NCBI RefSeq assembly: GCF_011302915.1
Contig: NZ_CP049872.1
Location: forward strand, 2,604,001 to 2,668,000
DNA: 64,000 bases
Direction: 5' to 3'
Origin: Thermomonas sp. HDW16
Lineage (GTDB): Bacteria; Pseudomonadota; Gammaproteobacteria; Xanthomonadales; Xanthomonadaceae
A program made the position numbers and the translations under genes. The notes beneath the pieces were generated by a model. The model was not told where the DNA came from, made no database searches, and saw only the letters and a program-made list of their open reading frames with translations. Below are positions 10,448-18,074 of this stretch, in pieces. The stretch's first letter is position 1. Each line of letters starts with the position of its first letter.

Positions 10448-11045
10448 TGTTCGCTGCTGGCGATGGTCGCAGGTAGCCGTACAGATCGAAGCTCACGTCC
10501 AGTCCACCTTCCTGCGGCAGGTTGTTGCCGGGGATCGCGAAATAACGCTGTGCGGTGATGCTGACCACGTCGACGAACAAATAGGGGCGCGCCGATTCCA
10601 GCGCGTGCAGTACCGCCAGCGTTTCCGCATTGCCGCAGCGCAGGCGCACCTGCACGGTGACGCGGCGATAACGGCCCGGCGGCGGCTCGCCTGTAAGCGG
10701 CGCGCGATTGGTGATGGCGCAGCCGCGATTGCCCGGACTGACCTCGCCGACCACTCGCTCGAGCTGCTGGATCAAGGCTGCGGTGGCCAGTTCCGCGGTG
10801 GGCTCTGCCAGGAATCCGGTGGCGCTGCCGCGCGCGTCCAGTTCCGCCAACCGCTGCTGGATCTGCGGCGCCTGCGCCAGCAACGCGCGCACGCGGGCGT
10901 CGCGGGCCTGCAATTCGGCGATCCGCGCATCGGCCTCGTGCAGCGGGCGGGTGAACCAGGGGTGCAGGAACAGCAAGTAGAGCAGGCCCAGCACTGCCAG
11001 CAGCAATGCAAGCGCGAGCCAGCGATCGCGGTCAGCGCGCAACAT
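10425..11045 (-). CDS. gspM: Type II secretion protein GspM (XpsM)
   Basis: Inner-membrane platform protein, 206 residues from the preferred start. It has a short cytoplasmic N-terminus (MLRADRDRW), one membrane span (LALALLLAVLGLLYLLFLHPWF), a coiled coil (residues about 30-70) and a ferredoxin-like periplasmic domain (RVTVQVRLRCGNAETLAVLHAL). The ATG at 11045 is chosen because GAGG lies 9 bases upstream. In-frame alternatives at 11054 and 11087 exist, the latter adding 14 residues inside gspL. It overlaps gspL by 14 bases and gspN by 23, indicating tight coupling. It pairs with GspL to anchor the GspE ATPase. Confidence 0.88.
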   Translation of the reverse strand: MLRADRDRWLALALLLAVLGLLYLLFLHPWFTRPLHEADARIAELQARDARVRALLAQAPQIQQRLAELDARGSATGFLAEPTAELATAALIQQLERVVGEVSPGNRGCAITNRAPLTGEPPPGRYRRVTVQVRLRCGNAETLAVLHALESARPYLFVDVVSITAQRYFAIPGNNLPQEGGLDVSFDLYGYLRPSPAANNAEAARG

Positions 11046-12168
11046 CGGCACCATCCTCGTTGCTGGCCGCAGCATCGGCAGCGACATCGTTCAGCTGCGC
11101 CACCAGGGTGAAGCGATCGCTGCGCGTGCGCGGATCCTGTTGCAATGCGCCGCTCAGCGCCGGCGCGCGCCACTGCCTGGCGCCTTCCAACTTGCCAACC
11201 AGCGCGGCGGCCTCGTTCGACAAACCAGTCAATGTCATCTGGCCGCCTTCGATCGACACCTTCTCCATGTAGGTGCCATCGGGCAGCCGGCGCGCAAGTT
11301 CATCCGCCACTTCGATCACCGAAGGCCGCTCGTTGCGCTGCGCCTGCAGGTAGGCGCCGCCTTCGACTGCATCCACCAGCCGTTGCCGTTGCACGGCCAC
11401 CAGGCGCGCCTGCGTGCTGCGCTTGGCCACGTCCGCCTGCAGCTGCGCGGCGGCTTCACGGCGGTTGTCGAGAATTTGCGACAGCCCCAACACCAGCGCC
11501 AGCAGCGCCAGCGCGAACAATCCGACGTTCCACAGCCGCCACCGATTCGGACGCCGATAACGCTGCGCCAACGGCAACAGGTTCACGCCAAGCGGACGGC
11601 CTTCGGCATCGGCCAGGTCGATGCCGGCCAGCCAGCCGGCCACCGCACCAAGCTGCGTGGTGGCGACATCGACCCGCGCGCGCGGCACCACCACCAATTC
11701 CACCTGTAACTGGCCGTCGTCGCGCATGCCAAGCACGCGGCCGTCGTAACAGACATCGCCCATCGCGAACGGTGTCTGCCGTTCGATCTCGAACCCCAGC
11801 ACCTCGCGCAGGCGCTCGCGTGCGGCCGCAGGCAACAACAGGTTGCGACGCAAGCCGCCGGCAGCGGGCAGCAACAGCCAGCGCGGCAACCGTGCGGCAT
11901 CGTGGGTCAGTACGCCCGCCAGCGGATCCGCGCCGTCGCCACGCGCCGGCGGTACAGGCAGGCTGGCGACGTCCTGCAGGCCGTCTCCCACCTGCTTGCG
12001 CAACTGCAGTCCATCGCCCTGCAACTGCAGCAGCAGGCGATCCGACGACGATGCCAATGCCTGCCGCCAGGCCGCCGGCAACCAAGCCGCCAGGCCCGCG
12101 CCCCACCACGCCAGGAACCCGCGCACGCCGCGGCTGGCGGATTCGAAACGGGCGGATGCCGATGGCAT
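11032..12168 (-). CDS. gspL: Type II secretion protein GspL (XpsL)
   Basis: Bitopic inner-membrane protein of 378 residues that recruits the GspE ATPase. The long cytoplasmic actin-like part (about residues 1-235) includes LPRWLLLPAAGGLRRNLLLP and GFEIERQTPFAMGDVCYDGR, a region typical of the PilM/GspL fold. The membrane span is about residues 241-257 (WNVGLFALALLALVLGL). A coiled coil and a small periplasmic ferredoxin-like domain (PSVIEVADELARRLPDGTYM) follow. The start at 12168 lies 5 bases after the gspK stop. The upstream in-frame ATG would lie inside gspK and is less likely. Confidence 0.92.
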   Translation of the reverse strand: MPSASARFESASRGVRGFLAWWGAGLAAWLPAAWRQALASSSDRLLLQLQGDGLQLRKQVGDGLQDVASLPVPPARGDGADPLAGVLTHDAARLPRWLLLPAAGGLRRNLLLPAAARERLREVLGFEIERQTPFAMGDVCYDGRVLGMRDDGQLQVELVVVPRARVDVATTQLGAVAGWLAGIDLADAEGRPLGVNLLPLAQRYRRPNRWRLWNVGLFALALLALVLGLSQILDNRREAAAQLQADVAKRSTQARLVAVQRQRLVDAVEGGAYLQAQRNERPSVIEVADELARRLPDGTYMEKVSIEGGQMTLTGLSNEAAALVGKLEGARQWRAPALSGALQQDPRTRSDRFTLVAQLNDVAADAAASNEDGADVAR

Positions 12169-12173
12169 GGCGC

Positions 12174-12998
12174 TCACGGCGCAGCCCCGTCCTGCCAACG
12201 CAGCGGCGTGTATGCGGAACCCGGCAAACCGTTACCCCCCAACCGCAGAATGACCGAAACATGTGCGCGGCGACCATCGGCGAGTCGGGCACGGCTGTCG
12301 ATACTATACGTGCCGCTGCCGGTCGGCGGCACGGCATCTGGATCAGCCGACGGCGGACGGTCCACGCCCATCGCCTGCAGCACCATGCCGTCCGCGCTGC
12401 GCGTATCCGGCACTGCCGCGCCAGTGAATACGGTGAGGTAAGGCGCCGCGGAGGCAAACAGCGACGGCCGCATGCCCATGACTTGCTCCAGCTCGGCCAC
12501 GGTCTCGAACGGCGCATCCTTCGCCCCCCAAGCCAGTCCCGCCGCACCATAGTCCATGTCTTCGGCGCCACCCGCAGGCTGGGTCAGGCTGTCGGGATCG
12601 CGCCAGTCCATGATCGCGCCGGCCAGCCGGTTGGCGACATCGCGTTTCTCGCCGAGGGCGACGAAGAAGCCAAGCAAAAGATCGTGGCTGGCCGCGTTCA
12701 GGTCGATCTTGCCGGCTTCGTCGCGCACCGAAACCTCGACCTGCGCGCCATCGAACGCGAAACGGTAGTTGCGTCCGTCCGAGGCCCAGCGCTGCGCCGG
12801 ATCGGCATCCAGCAATCGCGCCGCCGCATATTCCACCCCGGCGCGCGCCGCTTCGCGCGCTTCGGCGCCGCGCGCCAGGCCGTTGCCCTGCAAGGATTCG
12901 ATCCGCGACGCCGCCGCATAGCCGGCCACCAACCCGCTGAGCAGCAGGATCAACCACATCACCAGCAGCAACGCCGCACCGCGTTCACGCCGGTTCAT
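12174..12998 (-). CDS. gspK: Minor pseudopilin GspK
   Basis: Large minor pseudopilin of 274 residues that caps the pseudopilus tip with GspI and GspJ. The prepilin site is G7/A8 in MNRRERGAALLLVMWLILLL. As usual for GspK, there is no Glu at mature position 5. The large alpha domain inserted in the pilin fold includes GKIDLNAASHDLLLGFF and the helix-hairpin-helix-like PFETVAELEQVMGM. It overlaps gspJ by 4 bases (ATGA) and precedes gspL by 5 bases. Confidence 0.94.
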   Translation of the reverse strand: MNRRERGAALLLVMWLILLLSGLVAGYAAASRIESLQGNGLARGAEAREAARAGVEYAAARLLDADPAQRWASDGRNYRFAFDGAQVEVSVRDEAGKIDLNAASHDLLLGFFVALGEKRDVANRLAGAIMDWRDPDSLTQPAGGAEDMDYGAAGLAWGAKDAPFETVAELEQVMGMRPSLFASAAPYLTVFTGAAVPDTRSADGMVLQAMGVDRPPSADPDAVPPTGSGTYSIDSRARLADGRRAHVSVILRLGGNGLPGSAYTPLRWQDGAAP

Positions 12999-13645
12999 GG
13001 CGTGTCCTCCGGCGCGATGCCGTAACTCGCCGACATCGGCAACGCGATCACCACGTCAGGCCACGCGCCGCGTGCATCGGCGATGCGCACCCGCACCTGC
13101 GACGGCAGCGCATCCGGATGCCCCCATTCATGCAGCCACGGCGCAGGCCGACCGTCCTTGCCGGGCCCGCGGTAGGCGAATCCGACGCTGCGCAACCCGT
13201 CCGCCAATGGTTCCGGTGGACGCGGATTGCCGGCAATGATCGTTTGCCCGGCCAGCACCATGCGGAAATCGACGTCCAGCACCAGGCCGTCACCGCCACG
13301 GGCAACGCCGAGTGCATGCAGGTGCGGGCCGCCACGGCCAAGGTAATCCGGCAGGTCGGCGACGAAACGCATCTGCTGCGCGCCACCGGTGAACCGTCGC
13401 GATGCACCACTGGCCTGATCCAGTTCGAACACGATGCCCTGCGCGCCGCCGATCCGCTGGCGCAGGAATTCGGAGACCGCGCGGATGCGCTCGTTGCGCG
13501 CCGCCATCGCTTCGCCGCGTTCCACGGTGGCGCCGGCCGCCCGCACGGTGGCGAATGCCAGCGCCAGGCCCGCGGCCAGCAACATCGTTGCCAGCAGTAC
13601 TTCGATCAGGGTGAACCCGGATGCGGGCCCGCGCATGCGGATCAT
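12995..13645 (-). CDS. gspJ: Minor pseudopilin GspJ
   Basis: Minor pseudopilin of 216 residues. The class III signal is MIRMRGPASG/FTLIEVLLAT: cleavage after Gly10, methylated Phe, and Glu at +5 (residue 15). The C-terminal globular part contains the family pattern of Trp/Gly-rich strands (RSVGFAYRGPGKDGRPAPWL). The start at 13645 makes an ATGA overlap with gspI. The longer upstream reading frame only covers gspI and is discarded. It assembles with GspI and GspK at the pseudopilus tip. Confidence 0.93.
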   Translation of the reverse strand: MIRMRGPASGFTLIEVLLATMLLAAGLALAFATVRAAGATVERGEAMAARNERIRAVSEFLRQRIGGAQGIVFELDQASGASRRFTGGAQQMRFVADLPDYLGRGGPHLHALGVARGGDGLVLDVDFRMVLAGQTIIAGNPRPPEPLADGLRSVGFAYRGPGKDGRPAPWLHEWGHPDALPSQVRVRIADARGAWPDVVIALPMSASYGIAPEDTP

Positions 13646-14076
13646 GGCGTGCCCAACCCATCGATCAGCGGGATCGCCAACCGCAACGACGACAGCTGTA
13701 CGCGTTGGCGCGGCCCGCCTTCGCCCCATTCGACCTGCAGCTGCAGGTGCAGCAGGCGCGCCGCGTTCGGATCGATCCGCTGCGGCCCGTTGCGCGGCGC
13801 AGGGTCGTTCCATGGTTCGACATCCAGCCGCCAGCGATAACGGCCATCCTCCAGTTCGCCATCGCGCGCGCCGGGCAGCGGCAACTCGCCGAACTCGGCC
13901 AGCAGCGATTGCGCATGCAGCGCGGCACGCCCGGCATCGCCCGCCTGGCGTACCTGCCGGGTCGCGCCGGACAGCGTGCCGAGCAGCATCGTCAATCCCA
14001 ACGCCAGGATCGCGAAAGCGACGATGATCTCGATCAGGGTGTAACCGCCCTGCGCGCGCGGCATCGGCGTCTTCAT
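13642..14076 (-). CDS. gspI: Minor pseudopilin GspI
   Basis: Minor pseudopilin of 144 residues. The prepilin peptidase site is in MKTPMPRAQGG/YTLIEIIVAF: cleavage after Gly11, Tyr at +1, Glu at +5 (residue 16). A typical hydrophobic helix and a short globular domain (ELPLPGARDGELEDGRYRWR) follow. ATGA overlaps join it to gspH upstream and gspJ downstream. It nucleates the tip complex with GspJ and GspK. Confidence 0.93.
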   Translation of the reverse strand: MKTPMPRAQGGYTLIEIIVAFAILALGLTMLLGTLSGATRQVRQAGDAGRAALHAQSLLAEFGELPLPGARDGELEDGRYRWRLDVEPWNDPAPRNGPQRIDPNAARLLHLQLQVEWGEGGPRQRVQLSSLRLAIPLIDGLGTP

Positions 14077-14567
14077 CGCGATGCCTGTACGCGCGACATG
14101 CGCACTTCGCCGGTCAGCCAACCCACGTCCACATCCCAACCGCCGCCATTGACCAACATGCGCACGCGGCCTCCGGTGGCCGCACCATCGGGAAAGAAGC
14201 GGATTGCGCCCTTTCCGCCTTCAAGCTCGACCGCGGCGAATTGTTCCGCACGCGCGCCAGTGAACACGATCTCGCCGACTTCGGGCAGGTTGCCGCTACG
14301 GCCCTTGGCGCCCTGCCAGCGACGCGCCCGCGGATCGATGATCACGTCCTGCGACTGCCCGCTGCTGATCGCCACTGCACGCGCGAAGCGCATCTGCGCG
14401 GCGACATCCTTCGCCCCTGCACGCAGCTTCATGCCCTGCATGCCGCCGCCGAACGCCGCCACCGCAAGCAGGCTGGCCGCGGCGATGAGTGCCATCACCA
14501 ACAGCATTTCCAGCAGTGAGAATCCCGATGGAAATTGGCCGGGTAATGGTCGGCGCATGCGCATCAT
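14073..14567 (-). CDS. gspH: Minor pseudopilin GspH
   Basis: Minor pseudopilin of 164 residues. The signal is MMRMRRPLPGQFPSG/FSLLEML: cleavage after Gly15, Glu20 at +5. The region LRAGAKDVAAQMRFARAVAI, followed by VIIDPRARRW, is the standard GspH/FimT pattern. The stop overlaps gspI by 4 bases; 26 bases separate it from gspG. Two ATGs (14567 and 14564) are possible and give nearly the same protein. Confidence 0.92.
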   Translation of the reverse strand: MMRMRRPLPGQFPSGFSLLEMLLVMALIAAASLLAVAAFGGGMQGMKLRAGAKDVAAQMRFARAVAISSGQSQDVIIDPRARRWQGAKGRSGNLPEVGEIVFTGARAEQFAAVELEGGKGAIRFFPDGAATGGRVRMLVNGGGWDVDVGWLTGEVRMSRVQASR

Positions 14568-14593
14568 GTCGTTCCCGCCGCCACGCGCATCGC

Positions 14594-15022
14594 TTATTCG
14601 TATTTGATATCGGCGCTGACGCTGTCGCCGCCGGCCTGCCCGTCCTTGCCCAGGCTGATCAGATCGAACGCCTGTCCCTCGCCCGGCATCGTGTAGACGT
14701 ACGGATGGTTCCACGGATCCTTCAGCTCACCGTCCTTCGCGTACGGGCCCAGCCAGCCGGCCGCATCGCCCGGCGCCTTGACCAGGTCTGCCAGCGACCC
14801 GGGCAACCTGCCGGTGTCCTGTTCGTATTGCTGCACCTTCTCCGCCAACGTCTGCACCTGCGCCTTAGCCAGGTTGACCTTGGCGCGGTCGCCACCGCCC
14901 AGGATGCGAGTGGCCGCGAACGCGACGATGCCGCCGATCAGCACCACCACCAGGATGATCTCGATCAGCGAAAAACCTGATTGCGATGCGTGCGTAACGG
15001 GTCGGAATTGGCGATTGCGCAT
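14594..15022 (-). CDS. gspG: Major pseudopilin GspG
   Basis: Major subunit of the T2SS pseudopilus, 142 residues. Prepilin cleavage is after Gly16 in RPVTHASQSG/FSLIEIILVV, with Glu21 at +5. The calcium-binding and DPW region characteristic of GspG is present (DGELKDPWNHPYVY, then LISLGKDGQAGG). The start ATG at 15022 is 67 bases after gspF, the largest gap in the gsp run, so extra translation signals may allow higher expression of this abundant subunit. Confidence 0.95.
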   Translation of the reverse strand: MRNRQFRPVTHASQSGFSLIEIILVVVLIGGIVAFAATRILGGGDRAKVNLAKAQVQTLAEKVQQYEQDTGRLPGSLADLVKAPGDAAGWLGPYAKDGELKDPWNHPYVYTMPGEGQAFDLISLGKDGQAGGDSVSADIKYE

Positions 15023-15089
15023 GAAAGGGTTCCGCTGGGATGTGGACGTTGGATAGGCCGATTGTCGCCGAGTTCCGCGCGTTTTGCGT

Positions 15090-16307
15090 TCAGCCGACCA
15101 CATTCGTCAGGTCGTAGATCGGCGACAGCACCGCCAGGATGACGATGCCGACCACGGTCGCCAGCACCAAGGTCACCGCCGGCACCAGCGCCGCCAGCAT
15201 CCGGTCCAGCGCGATCGAGGTTTCCTGCTCGAAGGTATCCGCGGTCTTCAGCAGCATCGCGTCCAGCGCGCCGGATTCTTCGCCGACCTGGATCATCTGC
15301 AAGGCCAATCGCGGGAAACGCTTGCCCTTGCCGAGCGCGGTGGACAGGCCGATGCCGTTCTTGACCTCGTCGATGGCGGCATCCACGTCGTTCGCCAACA
15401 CCCGGTTGTCCAGCACGTTGCGGGCGATGCCGAGCGCCGACAGCAGCGGAACCCCGTTGCGCAACAGCGTGCCCAGCGTGCGCGCCAGTCGCGCAGTGTC
15501 CAGCTTGGCCACCAGCGGACCGGCCAGCTTGTTGCGCAGCAGCCAGCCATCGAATTTCAGCATGAAGGCGGGGTCGCGGCGCTTGCGGTCCAACCACAGC
15601 AGCAACAACACCGGCACAGCCAGCAGCACGATCCACCAGTCGCGCACGAACACGCCCAGACCCAGCACCAGCTGCGAGAACCACGGCAGCTCGGCATCCA
15701 GGCTGTCGTACATCGCCGAGAACTGCGGCACCACGTAGCCCAGCAGGAACAGCAGCGACAGCCCGACCATCGCCAACAGGATCGCCGGGTACACCAGCGC
15801 GTTGATCACCCGCGCCCGCAGCGCGCGCGAACGCTCCAGGTAGTCGGCCAATCGCTGCAGGGTTTCGTGCAGGCTGCCGCCGGCTTCGCCGGCACGCACC
15901 ATGTTCACGAACAGGCGGCTGAACGCGCCGTGCTGGCGATCCAGCGCGGTCGATAGCGAGGCCCCGCCACGCACCGCATCGCGGATATCGGTGATGGTGC
16001 GCTTGGCGACCTCGTCTTCCGGCAGTTCCAGCAGGATGCTCAAGGCGCGATCCAGCGGCTGACCGGCACCAAGCAAGGTCGCCAACTGCTGGGTGAACTG
16101 CACCAGCCGCTGCCCGGCGAACGGCTTGGGTTCGAACAGCGCGCGCCACGCGGAATCGCCACCGGCTTCGGAGGCGAGTTTCGCTTCAACGGGCAGGTGC
16201 CCCTGCTCCTGCAGGCGCGCGGCCACATCGGCATCGCTGGCGGCCTCCATCTGCCCGTCCAGCAATTCACCGCGCGCGTTCAACGCCTTGTAGCGATAGA
16301 GCGCCAT
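15090..16307 (-). CDS. gspF: Type II secretion inner-membrane platform protein GspF
   Basis: Polytopic platform protein of 405 residues with two copies of the GspF cytoplasmic domain (about residues 70-190 and 270-395) and three membrane helices. Conserved features are YRYKALNARGELLDG at the start, FTQQLATLLGAGQPLDRAL, VNMVRAGEAGGSLHETLQRL, LLRNGVPLLSALGIARNVL and IQVGEESGALDAMLLK. It starts 4 bases after the gspE stop and works directly with that ATPase. Confidence 0.96.
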   Translation of the reverse strand: MALYRYKALNARGELLDGQMEAASDADVAARLQEQGHLPVEAKLASEAGGDSAWRALFEPKPFAGQRLVQFTQQLATLLGAGQPLDRALSILLELPEDEVAKRTITDIRDAVRGGASLSTALDRQHGAFSRLFVNMVRAGEAGGSLHETLQRLADYLERSRALRARVINALVYPAILLAMVGLSLLFLLGYVVPQFSAMYDSLDAELPWFSQLVLGLGVFVRDWWIVLLAVPVLLLLWLDRKRRDPAFMLKFDGWLLRNKLAGPLVAKLDTARLARTLGTLLRNGVPLLSALGIARNVLDNRVLANDVDAAIDEVKNGIGLSTALGKGKRFPRLALQMIQVGEESGALDAMLLKTADTFEQETSIALDRMLAALVPAVTLVLATVVGIVILAVLSPIYDLTNVVG

Positions 16308-16311
16308 CGAT

Positions 16312-18024
16312 TCAGGCGTCCTCGGTCACGCGCAGCACTTCCTCGATCGTGGTCTCGCCGCGCAAGGCCTTGGCGATGCCGACTTCGTACATTGTCGCCA
16401 TGCCGGCCTGCCGCGCCAGTTTCTCGATCTCGTCCATGCCGGCGTGGCGCATCACCGCGCGGCGGACTTCGTCGTCCATCACCAGCAGTTCCATGATGGT
16501 GGTGCGGCCCAGGTAGCCGGTCGGCGACAGCGCGGACGGCTTCGGCCGATACAGGAAGATCTCGCCCTGCGGCTGATGGCGGCGCAGGCCGAATTTCTCG
16601 ATCTCCTCCGGCGACGCGAGATATTTTTCCGCATGCGTCGGCTCCAGCCGACGCACCAGTCGCTGCGCAAGGATGCCATTGACCGTGGACGTCAGCAGGT
16701 AGTCCTCCACGCCCATGTCCAGCAAACGGGTGATGCCGCCCGCTGCATTGTTGGTATGCAGCGTGCTCAGCACCAGGTGGCCGGTCAGCGCGGACTGGAT
16801 GGCGATGCGTGCGGTCTCGAGGTCGCGCATTTCGCCGATCATGATGATGTCCGGATCCTGGCGGACGATGCTGCGCAGCGCGTTGGCGAAGTCCAGCCCG
16901 ATCTGCGGCTTGGCCTGGATCTGGTTGATGCCGTCGATCTGGTACTCGATCGGATCCTCGACGGTGATGATCTTGACGTCAGGCGTGTTGAGCTTGCTCA
17001 GCGCGGTGTACAGCGTGGTGGTCTTGCCGGAACCGGTGGGGCCGGTGACCAGCAGGATGCCGTGCGGCTGTTCCAGGATTTTCTGGAAGCGCGGCATGAA
17101 GTGGTCGCCGAAACCGAGCTTGCCGAAATCCAGCACCACGGTTTCGCGATCCAGCAGGCGCATCACCACCGATTCGCCGTGCGCGGTCGGCACCGTGCTG
17201 ACGCGCAGGTCGAGTTCCTTGCCCTGCACCCGCGCCATGATCCGGCCGTCCTGCGGCAGGCGGCGCTCGGCGATGTTCAATTTCGCCATGATCTTGATGC
17301 GCGAAATCACCGCGGCGGTGAGGTTCACCGGCGGGCTCTCGCCCTCTTCCAGCACGCCGTCGATGCGGTAACGCACCTTCAGCCGGTTCTCGAACGGCTC
17401 GATATGGATGTCGGACGCGCGCAGTTCCACCGCGCGCTGGATGACCAGGTTGACCAAGCGGATCACCGGGGCTTCGGAAGCCAGATCGCGTAGGTGCTCG
17501 ACATCGTCGAAGCTTTCCTCGCCTTCGGCGCCTTCGACGATGCCCTCCATCGCGCTGCGGCCCTGGCCGTGCCAGCGTTCGATCAACTCGTCGATCTCGC
17601 TGCGCAATGCCACCGCCGGCCGCGGCTCGCGCCCGCTGGCCAGGCGTACCGCCTCCAGCACGTACGCATCCTGCGGATCGGCCAGCAGCACGTCGATGCC
17701 GTCGGCATCCACCGCCACCGGCACCACGTGGAATTGCTTCATGAATTTCAACCCCAGCGCCACCTCGTCCGGCGGCAGCTCCGGCACGTCCTTGGCGCTA
17801 CGCAACGGCAAGTCCAACTCGGCGGCACAGGCCTCGGCGTGGTCGCGTTCGGAGACCAGTCCCAGGCGCGCCAACAGGGAGAGCAGGCCACCACCGGTTT
17901 CTTCCTGCAGGCGGTGCGCGCGGGCCAAGTCGGCCTCTTTCAATTTTCCGCGCTGCAGGAGCAACGCGGCGATTCGCTCGTCGGCGCTATCGGGGATTGC
18001 AATATCGCTGGGGACTGCGCTCAC
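16312..18024 (-). CDS. gspE: Type II secretion ATPase GspE (XpsE-like)
   Basis: Cytoplasmic hexameric ATPase of 570 residues that powers pseudopilus assembly. The N-terminal N1/N2 domains (about 1-185) bind GspL. The ATPase core has Walker A GPTGSGKT (328-335), the Asp box, Walker B IIMIGE (393-398) and the His box TGHLVLSTLHTN. The C-terminal metal domain between about residues 455 and 505 has no cysteines, so the tetracysteine zinc site of classical GspE is absent. The only Cys is at 67. The start is GTG with GGAG 10 bases upstream. It is the first gsp gene, 50 bases downstream of purL, and may share its transcript. Confidence 0.95.
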   Translation of the reverse strand: MSAVPSDIAIPDSADERIAALLLQRGKLKEADLARAHRLQEETGGGLLSLLARLGLVSERDHAEACAAELDLPLRSAKDVPELPPDEVALGLKFMKQFHVVPVAVDADGIDVLLADPQDAYVLEAVRLASGREPRPAVALRSEIDELIERWHGQGRSAMEGIVEGAEGEESFDDVEHLRDLASEAPVIRLVNLVIQRAVELRASDIHIEPFENRLKVRYRIDGVLEEGESPPVNLTAAVISRIKIMAKLNIAERRLPQDGRIMARVQGKELDLRVSTVPTAHGESVVMRLLDRETVVLDFGKLGFGDHFMPRFQKILEQPHGILLVTGPTGSGKTTTLYTALSKLNTPDVKIITVEDPIEYQIDGINQIQAKPQIGLDFANALRSIVRQDPDIIMIGEMRDLETARIAIQSALTGHLVLSTLHTNNAAGGITRLLDMGVEDYLLTSTVNGILAQRLVRRLEPTHAEKYLASPEEIEKFGLRRHQPQGEIFLYRPKPSALSPTGYLGRTTIMELLVMDDEVRRAVMRHAGMDEIEKLARQAGMATMYEVGIAKALRGETTIEEVLRVTEDA

Positions 18025-18074
18025 GTGAATCGACTCCGGTATGCGCTGCGAACTCTAGCAGGCCGCGGCCCCGC

